From: Hyperoodon ampullatus
Taxonomy: Eukaryota > Chordata > Mammalia > Artiodactyla > Ziphiidae
Assembly (NCBI GenBank): GCA_949752795.1
Contig: OX457056.1
Coordinates: 179,204,428-179,268,427, forward strand
Length of the DNA stretch: 64,000 bases
Reading direction: 5' to 3'
In this document: one piece after another, positions 12,515-24,680 of the stretch
How the letters are laid out: each line of letters starts with the position of its first letter
Position numbering within the stretch: position 1 is the stretch's first letter
Translations under genes and position numbers: made by a program
The notes under the pieces: generated by a model
Database searches by the model: none
Seen by the model: only the letters and a program-made list of their open reading frames with translations
Told to the model about the DNA's origin: nothing

Positions 12515-13178
12515 GAACTGGGTGTGGAGAAAAGGGAACCCTCCTACACTGTCAGTGGGAATGTAAATTGGTTCAGCCACTGTGGAGAACACTATGGAGG
12601 TTTCTTAAAAAACTAAAATGAGAACTAACGTATGGCCCAGCAATCCCATTCCTGGGCATATATCTGGAAAAGACGAAAACTCTAATTCGAAAAAATACCT
12701 GCACCCAATGTTCGTAGCAGCACTATGTACAATAGCCAAGACACAGAAGCAACCTAAGTGTCCATCAACAGATGAATGGATAAAGAAGATGTGGTACATC
12801 TATACAATGGAATATTACTCATCCGTAAAAAAGAATGAAATAATGCCATTTGCAGCTACATGGATGGACCTAGAGATTATCATACTCAGTGAAGTAAGTC
12901 AGACAGAGAAAGAAAAATATATGATATCACTTATATGTGGAACCTAAAAAAAGGATACAAATGAATTTATTTACAAAACAGACTCACAGACACAGAAAAC
13001 AAACTTACGGTTACCAAAGGGGAAAGGGTGGGAAGGGATAAACTGGGAGTTTGGGATTAACATATACACACTACTATATATAAAATAGATAACTAATAAG
13101 GACCTACTCTATAGCACAGGGAACTATACTCAGTATCCTGTAATAACCTATAATGGAAAAGAATCTGAAAGAGAATAT
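12515..13178 (+). mobile_element. L1 fragment: ORF2 C-terminus and 3'UTR, both ends truncated
   Basis: Starts in the ORF2 C-terminal region ('ggtgtggagaaaaggga', 'ctgtcagtgggaatgtaaat', then 'ggataaagaagatgtgg') and runs through the ORF2 stop near 12946 into 3'UTR text ending 'tcctgtaataacctataatgg'. The translated piece includes [18 protein letters not shown] and WMDLEIIILSEVSQTEKEKY, typical of L1 ORF2 C-termini. It stops before the poly(A) end and I see no target duplication, so the tail is lost. Older than the 25-kb L1. Confidence 0.85.
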
Positions 13179-13199
13179 ATACCTTTAGCATTTGAGCTA

Positions 13200-13640
13200 G
13201 ACTTTCAGAGGTAGTTAGGAATGTGTTGGGTGGAGAAAAGGACAAAGGGCCTCTAGGCAGTAGAGGCAGCATCTACGAAGGCACAGAGGTATGAGAAGAA
13301 TATGGGGGCGGAGGAAGCAGTGAGTGACAATGAAGAGCTATAGCACAGGGCCTAGGGGAAATAGTGGGTGACATGTCTGTAAAGTACATATAGTTATGAT
13401 ATCCTAAATAATACTTCACTCTGGGAGTCAAGTGAAGGATGAACTAGAGGCAGGGAGACCAACAGGATGCTATTCAAATAATCTCGGGGAGGTGGGGTGG
13501 CCTGGGAAAAAACAGTGGCCAAGCAAGTCAGAGCTTCAAGAGACATTTCTGAGATTAGAGCAGTCTTATCTATGACAGCAAGGTTATCAGTGGTTAAAGA
13601 GAAAGAGGAGGTGAGAATGGCCCGTAAGACTATCACATTG
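13200..13640 (+). repeat. resembles an ancient interspersed repeat, unnamed
   Basis: Phrases such as 'gcatctacgaaggcacagaggtatgag' and 'ggatgaactagaggcagggagaccaacaggatgctatt' recall a widespread degenerate mammalian repeat. I cannot assign the family. Confidence 0.35.
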
Positions 13641-15164
13641 ATTTAACTGAAATCTGATGAAAAAGGGAACTACAACCCACCCCCCACATATTAATAGGAC
13701 TTTAGGTCTGCAAGTGGGAAAGTCTACGGGATTTTGCCTCAGTTAATGCCGAGGCTGTTTGCCCGCCAGAATCTAGAATGTTCTTCTCAAAGAAGATGCC
13801 AAGATTTTGGAGAAACCAGCAAAGGAATGATTCATCTCTCCATAGAAGAGTCCTGGGTTCTGATATGCTATATGCTATTCCATCAGATCTGGGGACAATT
13901 GTCATAAAATGACTTTTTTTTTTGAGAATTGTCATGGGATATTTAATGTCAACTCTGTCCCCTCTTTATGCTTACGATGTCAACTGGGTCTGACATGTAC
14001 TTCTTGGATGGTCAATATTTATGAAGTCAGGCCAAGTCATCCAGCTGCAATGGCAAAGCAAGCTGAGCAGTGAGGGCAGGATGGATTCCATTCCATTTGG
14101 GTCTTTTGTGCCACAGCTGTTGTCCTATCTACACAGAGGCTGCTGGCAAGAAGCATCCCCAAATACTCAGTTGCAAGGTTGTAAATTTCAGTGAGTCTAT
14201 TCAGTATTCATGTAATTACCCTGGAAAGCACATTTGACATTTCATAAATACAGCAGAATATTTAGCATTTGTCTCTCTCTCTCTCTCTCTGTGCTACCTA
14301 AGCCTACACGGAGAAATAATCTGCAGGGATCCCTGCTGTCTGAAATGGCAGCAGTTATTGAATCCATAAATTTGATGGATCAAAGTCTTCCTTCTTCATG
14401 CCTTTCATAATTTACAAATGGAAGTGAGACCATATAAATGAGGCGGCCTGAGGTACTTCTCCATGGAGCTTTGCCTGCATCTCCAGTCCCTTAGGTTTGG
14501 GTGTCTTCCCCAAAGTGAGATGTACAAACCCACAAGTCCCAAGCAGACTGGGGACCTGGGTGTGAGGCCCCCAGATGCCTAGGCAGCAGTAGGCAGTGCT
14601 GATTACTGCCTGTGCTCCAGCCCCAGAGCCACTGAACACAAATTCAATTTCCCAAGGACTCTGGGACTGTGCAGATAGATTGAGAGGACGTTGGTGCCCT
14701 GCACACAGCACTCCCACTGCACACACATGCTCAGGAATACAAAGTGCAGCTCTCTGGCAGCTCACCTATGAGCATGTCACTGAGGGAATAAAGACACCTT
14801 GTACTGACCAGGCCCAGCCTTCTGTGAGCCAGCACCGAAGACAGGACTTCTGTATGAGAAAAGCCCATCTCATGGTTGGCTGGTGGTGCTCCAAATGCAG
14901 ACTGGCTCCTCTCCCCAGCCTGGGAAGTGGATGTCTCTCCTCCACGCCTGATGTGGAGTGATGACCTTCTCCACCACCAACAGGCTAATGAAGATCACAG
15001 AGTGCATGTCCGCAGTCTAGGTGTTTTTTCCCCAAAGGAAGCAACAGAAGTATTTCGTCATATGTGAGGCAATAAGATCAGCAGACCAGAGGGATAATTT
15101 CAGAGCTATGAACTATCCTGACTTGTTTAAGTATTAGAGGTGAATTCTTACTATATAAAATGTG
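13641..15164. other. unique sequence with a short (CT)n tract
   Basis: A (TC)n tract of about 19 bases lies at 14272-14290. No other element recognised. Confidence 0.5.
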
Positions 15165-15500
15165 TAATATATATTTATATATATACACACACACATATAT
15201 AATTTCTATATATGTGTGTGCTATGTATGTATTAGATGTATATACATATATGTCTAATGTTGTGGGTGTGTCTAAGAATAAGTTGATGTATGCTTACACA
15301 TGTGTATGTTTACATATAAACATACATGTGTATGTGAATGGTTATAAACGTTAGTACTATCCATGGATGTGTATAAAATCATTGTGCATGTTGGTATTTA
15401 TGATTATATGTTCTTGTATATATATAAAGATGTATGTGTACAGAAATACAAGTATGCATGCATATGAATGAGCATATGTGCACATGGGTCTAGGTACATA
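15165..15500. repeat. AT/GT-rich microsatellite region
   Basis: Alternating purine-pyrimidine runs (tatata, cacaca, tgtgtg, atgtatg). Likely unstable, with potential for non-B DNA. Confidence 0.75.
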
Positions 15501-15544
15501 TAGTTGAATAATAACTTATATTTTGTTTAAATTTATACATGGCT

Positions 15545-15735
15545 AAATATGTGGTGGGCACTTAGTTTTTTGCATATATTATCTCAGTTTATTTTCACAT
15601 CACCATTGAAAGTCTATAATTATTTTCATTTTACTGAAGCAGAAAGTGAACATCAAAGATATAGAAAGATTTGTCCAGTATCACAGAGGCAGCAAGAGGT
15701 GAAGTTGGGATTACATCTTAAATCCCTGGTCTGAC
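15545..15735 (-). mobile_element. MIR SINE, antisense
   Basis: Antisense MIR order: 'gtgggcacttag', 'ttatctcagtttattttcaca', 'attttactgaagcagaaagtg' and 'gtatcacagaggcagcaag'. Diverged. Confidence 0.65.
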
Positions 15736-15756
15736 ATACTGTAGATGCAGTGTACC

Positions 15757-15850
15757 CGATGCATGTGTGTGTGATATATATAATCTCCATGCATGTTGTG
15801 TAGGGGTTTGTGTGTGTGTATGTGTGTATGTGCATGCATGTGTCTGTGAA
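15757..15850. repeat. GT-rich simple repeat
   Basis: Degenerate tgtg/catg repeats ('tttgtgtgtgtgtatgtgtg'). Confidence 0.7.
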
Positions 15851-16254
15851 AGGCATCCCCTGCACAGGGGTCTCTGTGTACAGAGAGCCCTTAACAACTG
15901 CATGCAGATAGGCTTCCCCTACATGCCCATGTAAACAAAACCACCTCTGATAATTTCTCTTTCTCAAAGCCCTTCCTTCACCAAGCAGTCTTCACAGGAT
16001 GATCGTCCACCTATGGCCCCTTGGCCCTTTTAAGTGCTGCTACTGTAACAGAAAAAGCAGGAAACAGGTGTAGGGCCAGCTCCCTTGGCAAAGCCACCCC
16101 GACTCCTCCAGCACATCTGGAGGCCTGCAGAGCCAGGGTTAGGAGGGCCTGGGATGCCAAGGAATGAGCTCTGGTGACAGAGTAGCCCTGTCAGCTTGCT
16201 ACTATTCATGAAGAAAGGGGCTAAGCCTTCAGGTTAAACTGTGATTCCCACCCT

Positions 16255-16375
16255 AAAGTGGTTATGAGGTTCCAGGCAAGTCACTAATTGTAAAATGGGG
16301 ACCACCACATCTCCTACCCAAAGTGGCTGATAGGAGAAAGTGAGATAAGGGCAGAGTGTCTGGCATGAGGCCGTG
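16255..16375 (+). mobile_element. MIR SINE fragment
   Basis: Contains 'aggcaagtcactaattgtaaaatggggacc' and 'tgtctggcat', the central and 3' parts of MIR. Confidence 0.55.
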
Positions 16376-18059
16376 CAGACGTGGTACTCTAAAAGCCAGT
16401 GTCCTCTCCTTGTGGAGGAGATGCTCTAAATGGCAGCAGTTCTGCCCAACAGACAGGAGGGTGTTTTCCTATTAATCTGACTTCTTTGAAACTAGTCCAT
16501 TTCAAATGTGAGAATCCACTTCCCTGCCACCTGCCTCCACTCCCAGGTACAGATGATCGGAAGGGAGGGAGATTCCCAAAGCGGCAGCCGATCCACAGGG
16601 ACAAACTAGATTCGGGCTCCTGGGAATCTGAACTAAGGTGAGAGGCGCCAGCCTCTGGGGAACATTTGACTGGAGAACCCGTCCCCAGGTTATCTAGGGC
16701 AAGGCTGGGGATCCCATGCACGCTGGGATGGAGGAAAGAAAGACAAAATGCAGCTGGAAGAAACAGAATCAAGAGACCACCTGACTTCCCAGTTCTGTGC
16801 TTGTTCCTGGCTCCATGCCTTGCCTTGGGTTCCTTGAGTTAACTGTAATTTCCTTCCAGAAGAGCCCCCCTTTTGTTCCTGATATTTGGAGTGGGTTTCT
16901 GTCCCTTACTAGTCAGTGATGCCCAAATAAAAAACAAACAAACAAACAAAAAAACCACGCAGTCATTTCTGAGGCACTAAGAGTTTTAGAACATTTCTCG
17001 CATTCTCTCCTGCTGTTAGTGGAGACACGTAAGGTCTTGGCAGCCCTGTGCTCTGGTACCATGTATTTCATGGGCTTAGTGAATAAGAGGCTGTAGATAA
17101 ACTTGAAAGGTCAAGACGCCCTCATATCACTAAGCAAGAAAAATGGCTATGAAAATTAAATATATAGTTAAGGATCCCAAATTTAAAATATTCTCAAAAT
17201 CTACCCTCCTCATTTCTCCTGAAGATGCAATAGCTGCATGCTGTATTCAAAAAAGACCTCATGCCTGCAAAGATCATGGGTGACATACGACATACGTGTG
17301 AACGCAAGTGACAGCCAGTGTCTCTCTGTTCTATAATATATAAATAAAATAGTTTCAAAAGTTCTGCAGCTTAATACTGCCTCCACATTTTTGTGACTTC
17401 CCGGAGGCTTCTGTGTTTACGTCACCTAATTTGTACTCTGTTTTGATACCTTACCTCTTATTCCTGCCTTGGGCTGACCTCAACTTGGAACTCAGTCCCT
17501 GTTCCTTCATTTCTCACAAACACCGTTTGTGCAGGCTGTTTGGCGGTGCAGCCACTTTTCCTGAAGAGGCATGACAGCACTGCACAGCCAGCAGCCTAAA
17601 AGCGAGTGACAGACAGCTCCAGTGACAGACAGCTTGTCCTCTTCTCTTCTCAGCAGCCTTGAAACCTCCTCCTCACCTTCCACCATCTCCCCGGCAGCTC
17701 CGTGCTCCCTTCCCCCTCACCCTCTCTGCTGGTTCTGCCCTGCCCTGCATCTCCCCTCCCGCTTCTTGTTCATCTCTTCCATCCACACTTCCTGAAATCC
17801 CTCTGCTCCACAGTTCCCTCTCCTTGATGTACCCCAACCCACTCCAACAATCCCCACAGGGCCTCCAATCATATTCAAAAGACCCATTAAAGCTTCTTTT
17901 TAAACAAGCATATTCTCTCCGAGTGGAATTCTGCTCCCAACATCCGAAATAACATTAGTTCTCTCCCTCTTGCACAGGCAATTGAAGGAAACCAGACCCT
18001 CTTGAAGAGTTCTGGGACTCTCCTTTATAGCTCCATCCCCCGGCACTTCCCTCCCGAGA
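16376..18059. other. unique sequence; (CAAA)n and pyrimidine-rich patches
   Basis: A (CAAA)n run lies at about 16926-16957, and a C/T-rich stretch at 17640-17850 gives proline/serine-rich frames of no apparent meaning. The 127-codon reverse frame at 16389-16772 has no recognisable domain. Confidence 0.45.
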
Positions 18060-18430
18060 GCCTCCACGTGAACTTCTCCACGTTCCCCAGATCAAAACAC
18101 AGGCCCTGCGTGTGTGGGCCTTCCCACAGGCCTTTCCCTCTGCCTGGAATAACTGACCTTTTCAGCTGTCAAATTCCCCCTCATCCTTCTAAGTGCAACC
18201 CAAATATCACCTTCTCTGCGACTTCTCCCCAGTTCCCTGGACCAAGAAGGAATTAGATGCTTCTTCCCCTGAGCTCCTTCAGACCTACGTTCTCATCTGC
18301 AGAACAACTGCCTCCCTGTATATCATAGTGCACTGTTTACCCTCATTTCTCCCTTACAGCTAGGTGAGCCTTTCATGGAGGAGCCAGGTCTCGTCCATCC
18401 CAGTATCTCTGCATATTTTGCAGCTGGCAA
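18060..18430 (+). mobile_element. L2 LINE 3' fragment
   Basis: 'caggcctttccctctgcctggaataactg', 'caaatatcaccttctctgcgacttctcccc' and 'tagtgcactgtttaccctcatttctccc' follow the L2 3' region order ('cctttgcactggctgttccctctgcctggaat... caaatgtcaccttctcagtgaggccttcc'). Confidence 0.7.
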
Positions 18431-18488
18431 ATTACTGCTGCTCTGAAAGTGTGATTTAAATGGAAGTATAAATGGACAGTAGGGGCTA

Positions 18489-18735
18489 CATATTTAGTGC
18501 TTACTCTATGACAGGCAGTGCTCTAAGCATCATACATGCACCATCTCATTTAACTACCTGTGTGTACTTCCTCATCAGGACACTATAAATATTATGGGGT
18601 ATTTTACTTACATGTGAGCATCCTGAGGCTCATCAGTGTTAAAGGGCTTATGCAAGATCACTCAGGTAGAAAGTGCTGGAGCCGAAATCTGAACCCATCC
18701 ATGGCTCCTAACAATTGTGCTGGACTCTAAGAAAT
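18489..18735 (-). mobile_element. MIR SINE, antisense, near full length
   Basis: 'ttagtgcttactctatgacaggcagtgctctaag', 'catctcatttaactacctg', 'gggcttatgcaagatcactcagg', 'gccgaaatctgaaccca' and 'gctcctaacaattgtgctgg' give the complete antisense MIR order. Confidence 0.8.
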
Positions 18736-19654
18736 GAACATTTTGTTTGAGGAAGTAGAGGGGAAGGTGATGAAGGCGTTCTTTATAGACCATGAATTCA
18801 GATTCACTTAATCACTAGGGGGCTGTGTTGACACTGTCCTGGAATCAAAGTATACAAGGGAACTGTGCTTACTATAGCTGGGACTGTTGGGCTCTCTGGC
18901 GTCAAGCAGCTTTTGTGGGAATTCCTGATTCATCTTTCAACTGGGATAGAAAGGATCTATTATAAATACTTAGGACTCCATAAAAGACAGCCATTTTTAA
19001 TTTAACTGCTGTGTAATACAATGTGGGAGAAGGGCACATATACATACCCACAGGTACACACATGCACATACACACAATAATTACATTAGGCCTGATAAGT
19101 GCTACAAGCCCTGCAGGCTCATGTGAGGCCACTAGTTGTTATAGGAACTTGGGATGTGCCTTGGCCATCCAGGCAAGTACCCTAGTGCTTTGGCTATAGC
19201 CATGGAACAGAAGGCACAACAAGGACACAGAACCATGACCATGGCCCTTGGGCCCTGTTGGATTGACCAGTTTGGGAGAAAGTGGACCCCTTCCCTAACG
19301 CTTTAATGTCATTTGAATTGTGTTCTCTTCGCCAAAAGAAGTGCCAGCCTCTTTGCTAAAATCAAACTCTAAAGGCCTCATAAAAAGATCCCAGCTCCCT
19401 ATGCCAATTCTGACACAAGGAAAATGAGAAGCATGTGCAAATACTATTTATTGGAGCCCATGGAAACAAAGGTTTACCACTCATTTGTTGTTAGAATCAT
19501 CATACAGTAGGCTGCATAGATCTTCTCTTACGAACACATGGGGAGAATATAAGTGTGTACGTGAGTACATACAAGAGAGGGGATGCTTCTCTGGGTAAAT
19601 TTGAGCATGTTTTTGAGGCTTTTCTAGAAAGTACTGATACTATGAATATCTGGC
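18736..19654. other. unique sequence, nothing recognised
   Basis: No gene-like or repeat signal I can defend. Confidence 0.5.
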
Positions 19655-20154
19655 TGTATCAGTCAGCAATTGCTGCATAACAAATCACACCAAAATCAGT
19701 AATTTAAATGACAACTGTGTCTTACTTCTCAGGAGTCAACAGGATGGCAGGGTGGTTAGCTGATCTCAGCTGGGCTTGTTCATGCATCTGTGGTCAGCCG
19801 GCCAGCTGGCTGAGACTTGCCAGTCTAGGATGGCCTCAGCTGTGATGACTCTGTCCTGCACCATGTGGTTTTTCATCTTCCAGCTGGTTAGTCCAGGCTT
19901 GCTCTCACGGGGGCAGTAAGAGTCCATGAGACAAAGTGGAAGCATACAAGGCCTCCTGAGACTTGCAACTGACACACCATCACTTCTGTCACTTTCTTTT
20001 GGCCAAAACAAGCCCCAAGGCCAGCTCAGAATCCAGGGTAGGGAAGGGAATGATGGGGAGTGATCTCTTGATGGGGAGAACTGCAAAGTCATGTTGCTGC
20101 AGAGCCACATTACCATACTATTCACTGGGGACAGGGTGAGTGGGTTAACTACCA
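19655..20154 (-). mobile_element. ERVL-MaLR LTR (MLT1 type), antisense
   Basis: Antisense LTR beginning 'tgtatcagtcagcaattgctgcataacaaa' and containing 'tgatctcagctgggcttg', 'caccatgtgg', 'cttttggccaaaacaagccccaaggccagctcag' and 'aactgcaaagtcatgttgc', ending '..aactacca'. This is the MLT1-type order. I could not confirm a target duplication. Confidence 0.7.
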
Positions 20155-20155
20155 T

Positions 20156-20325
20156 CTGCTGAGCATTTAAGATGCACTGTTACCCAGTTATATTATCCTC
20201 ACTTTTATGAGACTCAGAGAAGTTAAGTAACTTGGCTAAGACCACAGAGCTGGAAATTGGGAGACATGAGGTTTGAAGCAAGTTTTACTTGACTAAAGCC
20301 TGTGCTTTCTCCATTTTCCCAAAGG
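20156..20325 (-). mobile_element. MIR SINE, antisense
   Basis: 'ctcagagaagttaagtaacttggctaagaccacagagctgg' is a clear antisense MIR core, abutting the LTR to its left. Confidence 0.7.
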
Positions 20326-20449
20326 GACCTGATGGCACTCTACACTCTGCAATATTGATGTGAAGTAACTGTGTTTGGTTCTCGGTGTTTCTGAGGGATG
20401 TGTGACAGGAGGGAGGATCAGCCTAGGCTCTGGGGAACAGACAGTATCC

Positions 20450-20590
20450 AAGCAAACAGGCTGGCACAGTGGAAAGAAAAATGGTTTTAGAATTAGAAAC
20501 CCCTGGGTCTTAACAGCTATAAATATCTTTCCTCATTTGCAAGATGTAAAAGTAAATACTCCCTCACAAGGCTGTGTGAAGAATAGATAT
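20450..20590 (+). mobile_element. MIR SINE fragment
   Basis: 'gctggcacagtggaaagaaaaatggttttagaattagaaacccctggg' plus 'tttcctcatttgcaagatg'. Partly deleted in the middle. Confidence 0.6.
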
Positions 20591-20591
20591 G

Positions 20592-20795
20592 CTCTGGAAT
20601 ACCTGGTTTCAGGTGCAGGCTCCACCACTGGCTGGGTGTTTGACCTCAGACTGAAGCCTCAGTCTCTTCAACTATAGAAATGTGCATAATAAAGACCCTT
20701 GCTTCCTAGGGTTATTGTGAAGATTAAACGACTTAACATCTGCAAAACACTTAGAATACCTGGTAGCAGGTGTGTAATCGTGGTATGTAATAATC
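20592..20795 (+). mobile_element. MIR SINE, second tandem copy
   Basis: 'ctccaccactggctgggtgtttgacctcag', 'agggttattgtgaagattaaacg' and 'cacttagaatacctgg'. It lies head-to-tail with the previous MIR. Confidence 0.7.
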
Positions 20796-21290
20796 AACAT
20801 GCAAATATGCACATATACCTATGGTGACAGAGAGTTAGAAGGGGTCAGACAATGTCAGTGAGCTAAGCCCTATAAAGGGCCTGGTGAAGGGCCAGCCTTA
20901 GAGTATCTCATAAATGATGCAGGCATCTCTAGGGTATGAGCAGACTGAAAGGGCGGATGATCCAAATCAGATCTCGAGACAGATCCTGACCTCAAGCCCT
21001 CTTTAAGGAGGCAGTGCTTCTGCCTAGCTCAGGGGGCAGTGATGAGCGTTGGCTTCAAAGCTGTACAATGTGGACAGGCTTGGAGATACCTTTTCCCTCT
21101 GAGGGATATAACTGTCATGTTCCTTGGAGGTACACAGCTCAGGGGGCTGACTATGCATAGTGTTGAAAACTAGAAGAAATAAAGTATCATTAAGGAGGAG
21201 AAGGATCATTTCGCATTCCTACATACACACTTACACATTTCTAACTGGGCACTTGGTTTTATTTGAGGGGAAAAAAATGGGAAGAGGCAA
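20796..21290. other. unique sequence, nothing recognised
   Basis: No gene or repeat I can defend. Confidence 0.5.
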
Positions 21291-21657
21291 TGTTATGGGC
21301 TGAATTGTGCCCCGCCCACCAAATTCAGATGTTGAAGTCCTAAACCCTAGCACTTCAGAATGTAGCTTTTTAAAGAGTTAAGTTAAAATGAGGTCATATG
21401 GGCGAGCCCTATGCCAATATGAAGAGTATCCTTAGAGAAGAGGATGTTAGGACACAGATACACACTGAGGGAAGACCATGTGAGGACTCAGGGAGAAAAC
21501 AGCTATCCACAAACATGGAGAGAGGCCTCAGAAGAAACCAACCCCGCTGACACCTTGATCTCACTTCTAGCCTCCAGAACTGTGAGAAAATTAATTTCTG
21601 GTTTTTAAGCCACTCAGTCTGTGGTACTTTGTTATGGCAGCCCTAGCAAACTAATAT
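21291..21657 (+). mobile_element. solitary ERVL-MaLR LTR (MLT1 type)
   Basis: Starts 'tgttatgggctgaattgtg', contains 'gaccatgtgaggactcagggagaaaa', 'ctgacaccttgatctc' and 'cctccagaactgtgagaaaa', and ends 'gccctagcaaactaat'. It is the complete LTR order, with no internal retroviral part. The flanking 5-mers (ggcaa and gtcaa) are similar but not identical. Confidence 0.8.
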
Positions 21658-22955
21658 GGTCAATTACTGGCCATGAACTCTATACCAAGTTTCAGGGAAG
21701 AACCTGGGACCCCCAGGTGCAGCCTGCTTTTCCCAGGTTGGGAGGACTGTGGGTCCTTGACCAAAGGGACAGAGGGTCTGGCCCAGAGAACTGTGGGGAA
21801 AAGGCTGGGCTGCAGGCACATTTCCATCCACCTCCCCCTGTGCAGCCCTTCTGATGCAGCCACCCTGTTCCTGCCAGTAGAACCTTGTTTCTGGGCTCCT
21901 CCCCGGGTCTGTGCTTGTGGTCAGCCTTTGGCTTCAGCCTGTCCCATGGATTTTTCACTCCAGTACCAGTCCTGCCCCTCCCAACCCTGCCTTCCTTCTT
22001 TTCTCCCACTGGACACAGCAGGTCTGACAGGGACAAACTGTGGGTTACTCCCTGCGCTGCCCCTCTCTGGCTTCTGGCCTGAATAAACATGAAGATGGAA
22101 CATTATGTGCACGTCCATAATACCTGCTGCTTCTGCAGGGTCCCTTGGCTTGTAACTCACTTCACATTAACATGAACAAGTTGACATTTTTAAGGTTAAT
22201 GATCCAGTTGCATATAAGACAGGCAGGGTTTGAAATCAAACAGCTCCTATCAACTGGAAGCCTGTGAAACAGCCTTTATTATGCTGCTCAGGAGCCTCTG
22301 AGAAAACTAACTTGTCCTTTGGCACCAATACAACCATCTAGGACCCATGTCCTCCATCTAATTTGTACTTTGAAAAATTTTCCCCAAGTCTTCTCACTTC
22401 AGCGAGAGTCTCATGTTTTTTTAAAACGATGTACCTCGTGACCCAACTTGTTGCAGCTGCTGAAGGTGAACTAGGGACTTGCTGAAACTGAAGAATATAA
22501 ATAAATTGCTCTACAAAGGATGGTCTGCAGTGGACAACAAAAAGGAATTATGCTGAGTTACAACAAAGATAAAAACATACATATTTTTGACCAATTACAA
22601 TTAAAACTGGAATCTTTTCAATCACATTACAAGCTGCAAATCATCAGTTTTCTCATTTCTCCTTAATGTTACGAGGTTGTGAAATGTGAGGGTCTCTTAC
22701 ACATGTCTCCCCACCCCTACCATCTATGGATAGTCAGTCACCTTTCCTGTCTCTGAGATGTGTCCTGAGTCAATGCAGCACCCTGATAATGGAATACCCA
22801 TGCCACACTGAGTTCTGTAAAAGGCCAAGTCTTCCTATGCCTGGCCTCAGCTAACCATCTACTCCTTAATGTAAAGGAGTATGCTGAATTTTACCTCCAT
22901 ATTTGACTTTCTATGCTCTCCTTGTGTAAGTTGCTTTCCTAAATAAAAACATAAC
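21658..22955. other. unique sequence, nothing recognised
   Basis: Overlapping frames of 130-137 codons on both strands near 21.7-22.1 kb mirror each other and have no recognisable domains. Confidence 0.5.
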
Positions 22956-22959
22956 ACAT

Positions 22960-23610
22960 AGTAGTTCCAACACATTTAAAAATGCAAAGTTATAAAAATA
23001 AAAATATTGGTATTACAACTTCTCCCCACCTCCCACTCCCACTAAATTGAATTAATCAGCGTTAACAGTGGCTCTGTGTGCATTCTTTCTCAACTTTCTC
23101 TCTGATAGTATGAAGATATATATATGCATGTACAAATGCTATTTTTCATCTATATTGTTTTACAAAAGTGTAAGGATACTATACACACGGTTCTGCACCT
23201 TGATTTTTTTACATGTAGTAATCCATCACAGCCATCCCACATACATGTACCTCATTCTTCCTTTTTAACAGCAGCATAAAATTTCATAGTAAGAATGTTC
23301 TGCTGCTTATTCAACCATCCCCCTTCTGGTAGATATTTCGATTGTTGTATCTTCAAGCTTTTTTGTGCATTGGATACTTTAAACACTGCTGTGATAAACA
23401 TCCTTGTACATATATGTTTGTATTATCAACTTCCAGAAGGTCAAAATATATAGTTATTGTCAATTGCACTTAATACCCTGATATGACTTTCCTAGAAAGT
23501 TAAAGCAGTTTACAGTTCCGTCAGCAATTGTGTGTCTCCTTGTACCTAAACTCATTCAGATATTATCCAGCTAGGCAGTGTATCAAAATGTGGGAATTTC
23601 TGATATAGTC
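22960..23610 (-). mobile_element. old L1 (L1M-type) 3' fragment, antisense
   Basis: 'tacctcattcttcctttttaacagcagcataaaatttcatag', 'gatatttcgattgttg', 'aaacactgctgtgataaacatccttgtaca' and 'gcagtttacagttccgtcagcaattg' are the antisense signature of the 3' part of old mammalian L1 elements. Heavily mutated. Confidence 0.7.
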
Positions 23611-24094
23611 AGGAAATTAATTATTAATGTCATGTACAATCTGTATTTCCACCTCTGAATGCTTCTAAATTTTCTTTTAACTTAAAAGAATGGTGATCGT
23701 CTATGCAACTATCCTAGCTTTCGTATTTGTTAAGGTAGTTTTAACTTAAGCTAGTTTTACTTGTATTCTTTCACTTGCAATTGAAAGAGACCTAAGTAAT
23801 GCATTATGTATTTTGCTATATATAGTATGCATATTTTTAATATATAGTTTGAGTTTTCTTCTCTAAAATGTGCCTCCATCCAACAATTCTACAATTATTC
23901 TCCTAAATTTTCACCTAGAATTTTTGTTTCCTAGGTAGTTTTTCTTTGGGCATATTGGGTTAGATATTAGTACCCTAGTAGTTTAAGATTTTCTCTAGGG
24001 CGGGAAGGCATTGGGCATGTTTTCAGGTCTGTATGACCCTCAATGCCCTGTACTCTGTATTTCACATAAGAAAGGCTCAGGAAACATTTGTGGG
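23611..24094. other. AT-rich sequence, possibly more old L1
   Basis: The text near 23.86-23.93 kb ('catccaacaattctacaattattctcctaaattttc') may be further antisense L1, but this is not certain. Confidence 0.35.
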
Positions 24095-24300
24095 GGAAAA
24101 AAGAAAGGAGGAGAGATGAAAGGAAGGAAGGGAGGGAGGGAGGGAGGAAGGAAGGAAGGGAGGGAGGGAGGGAGGGAGGAAGGAAGGAAGGGAGGGAGGG
24201 AGGGAGGAAGGAAGGAAGGAAGGAAAAGAGGGAGAAAGGGAGGGAAGGAAAGAGAAAAGAAGGAAGAAAATAAGTCAAGTTGAAAAGAAGGAAGGAAAGA
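24095..24300. repeat. (GGAA/GGGA)n polypurine tract
   Basis: About 200 bases almost free of pyrimidines on the + strand, built from gaag, ggaa and ggga units with several runs of 'gggagggagggaggg'. Such tracts can form triplex or G-quadruplex DNA. Translated frames here (PSLP or REGG strings) are artefacts. Confidence 0.95.
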
Positions 24301-24484
24301 TGGAAACATGTCTCTAATCCTTTAGGGGAAAAAAAAAAACTATTTTTTCTATATTACCAAAGATGGTGATGTTAGTCCCTGAGTCTATCATAATCTTTAT
24401 TTTTGTTAAATTTGGGGGGCAGCCTCTACTGATGATGACTATTCTTCTATATTCTCACTTCTCTTTTCAAAAGTTCTAACATGA

Positions 24485-24680
24485 GAGTCGGGCATATTTG
24501 AGTTTAAAATCCTAACTGTACACTTAGCTGGTTTGCCTTGGAAGAGTCGCCTAGCATCTCTGGGCTTGTTCCCGTCAATGTAAAATGCAGCTAACTTCAT
24601 CACCCTTTAGAGGTTATCCGTGAAACTCCAATGGGATTATAGAGGCAAAGGGCTGATCCAAAGGATGCAGCAAAGACAAA
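24485..24680 (+). mobile_element. MIR SINE
   Basis: 'tttgagtttaaaatcctaactgtacacttagctggtttgccttgg' then 'catctctgggcttgttcccgtcaatgtaaaatg' gives the sense MIR order. Diverged. Confidence 0.55.

Noticed and set aside
15165..15850. CRISPR-like or regularly spaced repeats
   Set aside because: Only degenerate dinucleotide repeats, no spacers.
21660..22160. Possible exon from 130-137-codon frames on both strands
   Set aside because: Frames mirror each other, no recognisable domain, no convincing splice sites, one side abuts an LTR.
24011..24309. Low-complexity reading frames (PSLP, REGG strings) on both strands
   Set aside because: Direct translation of the purine repeat; mirrored on the opposite strand and no start context.
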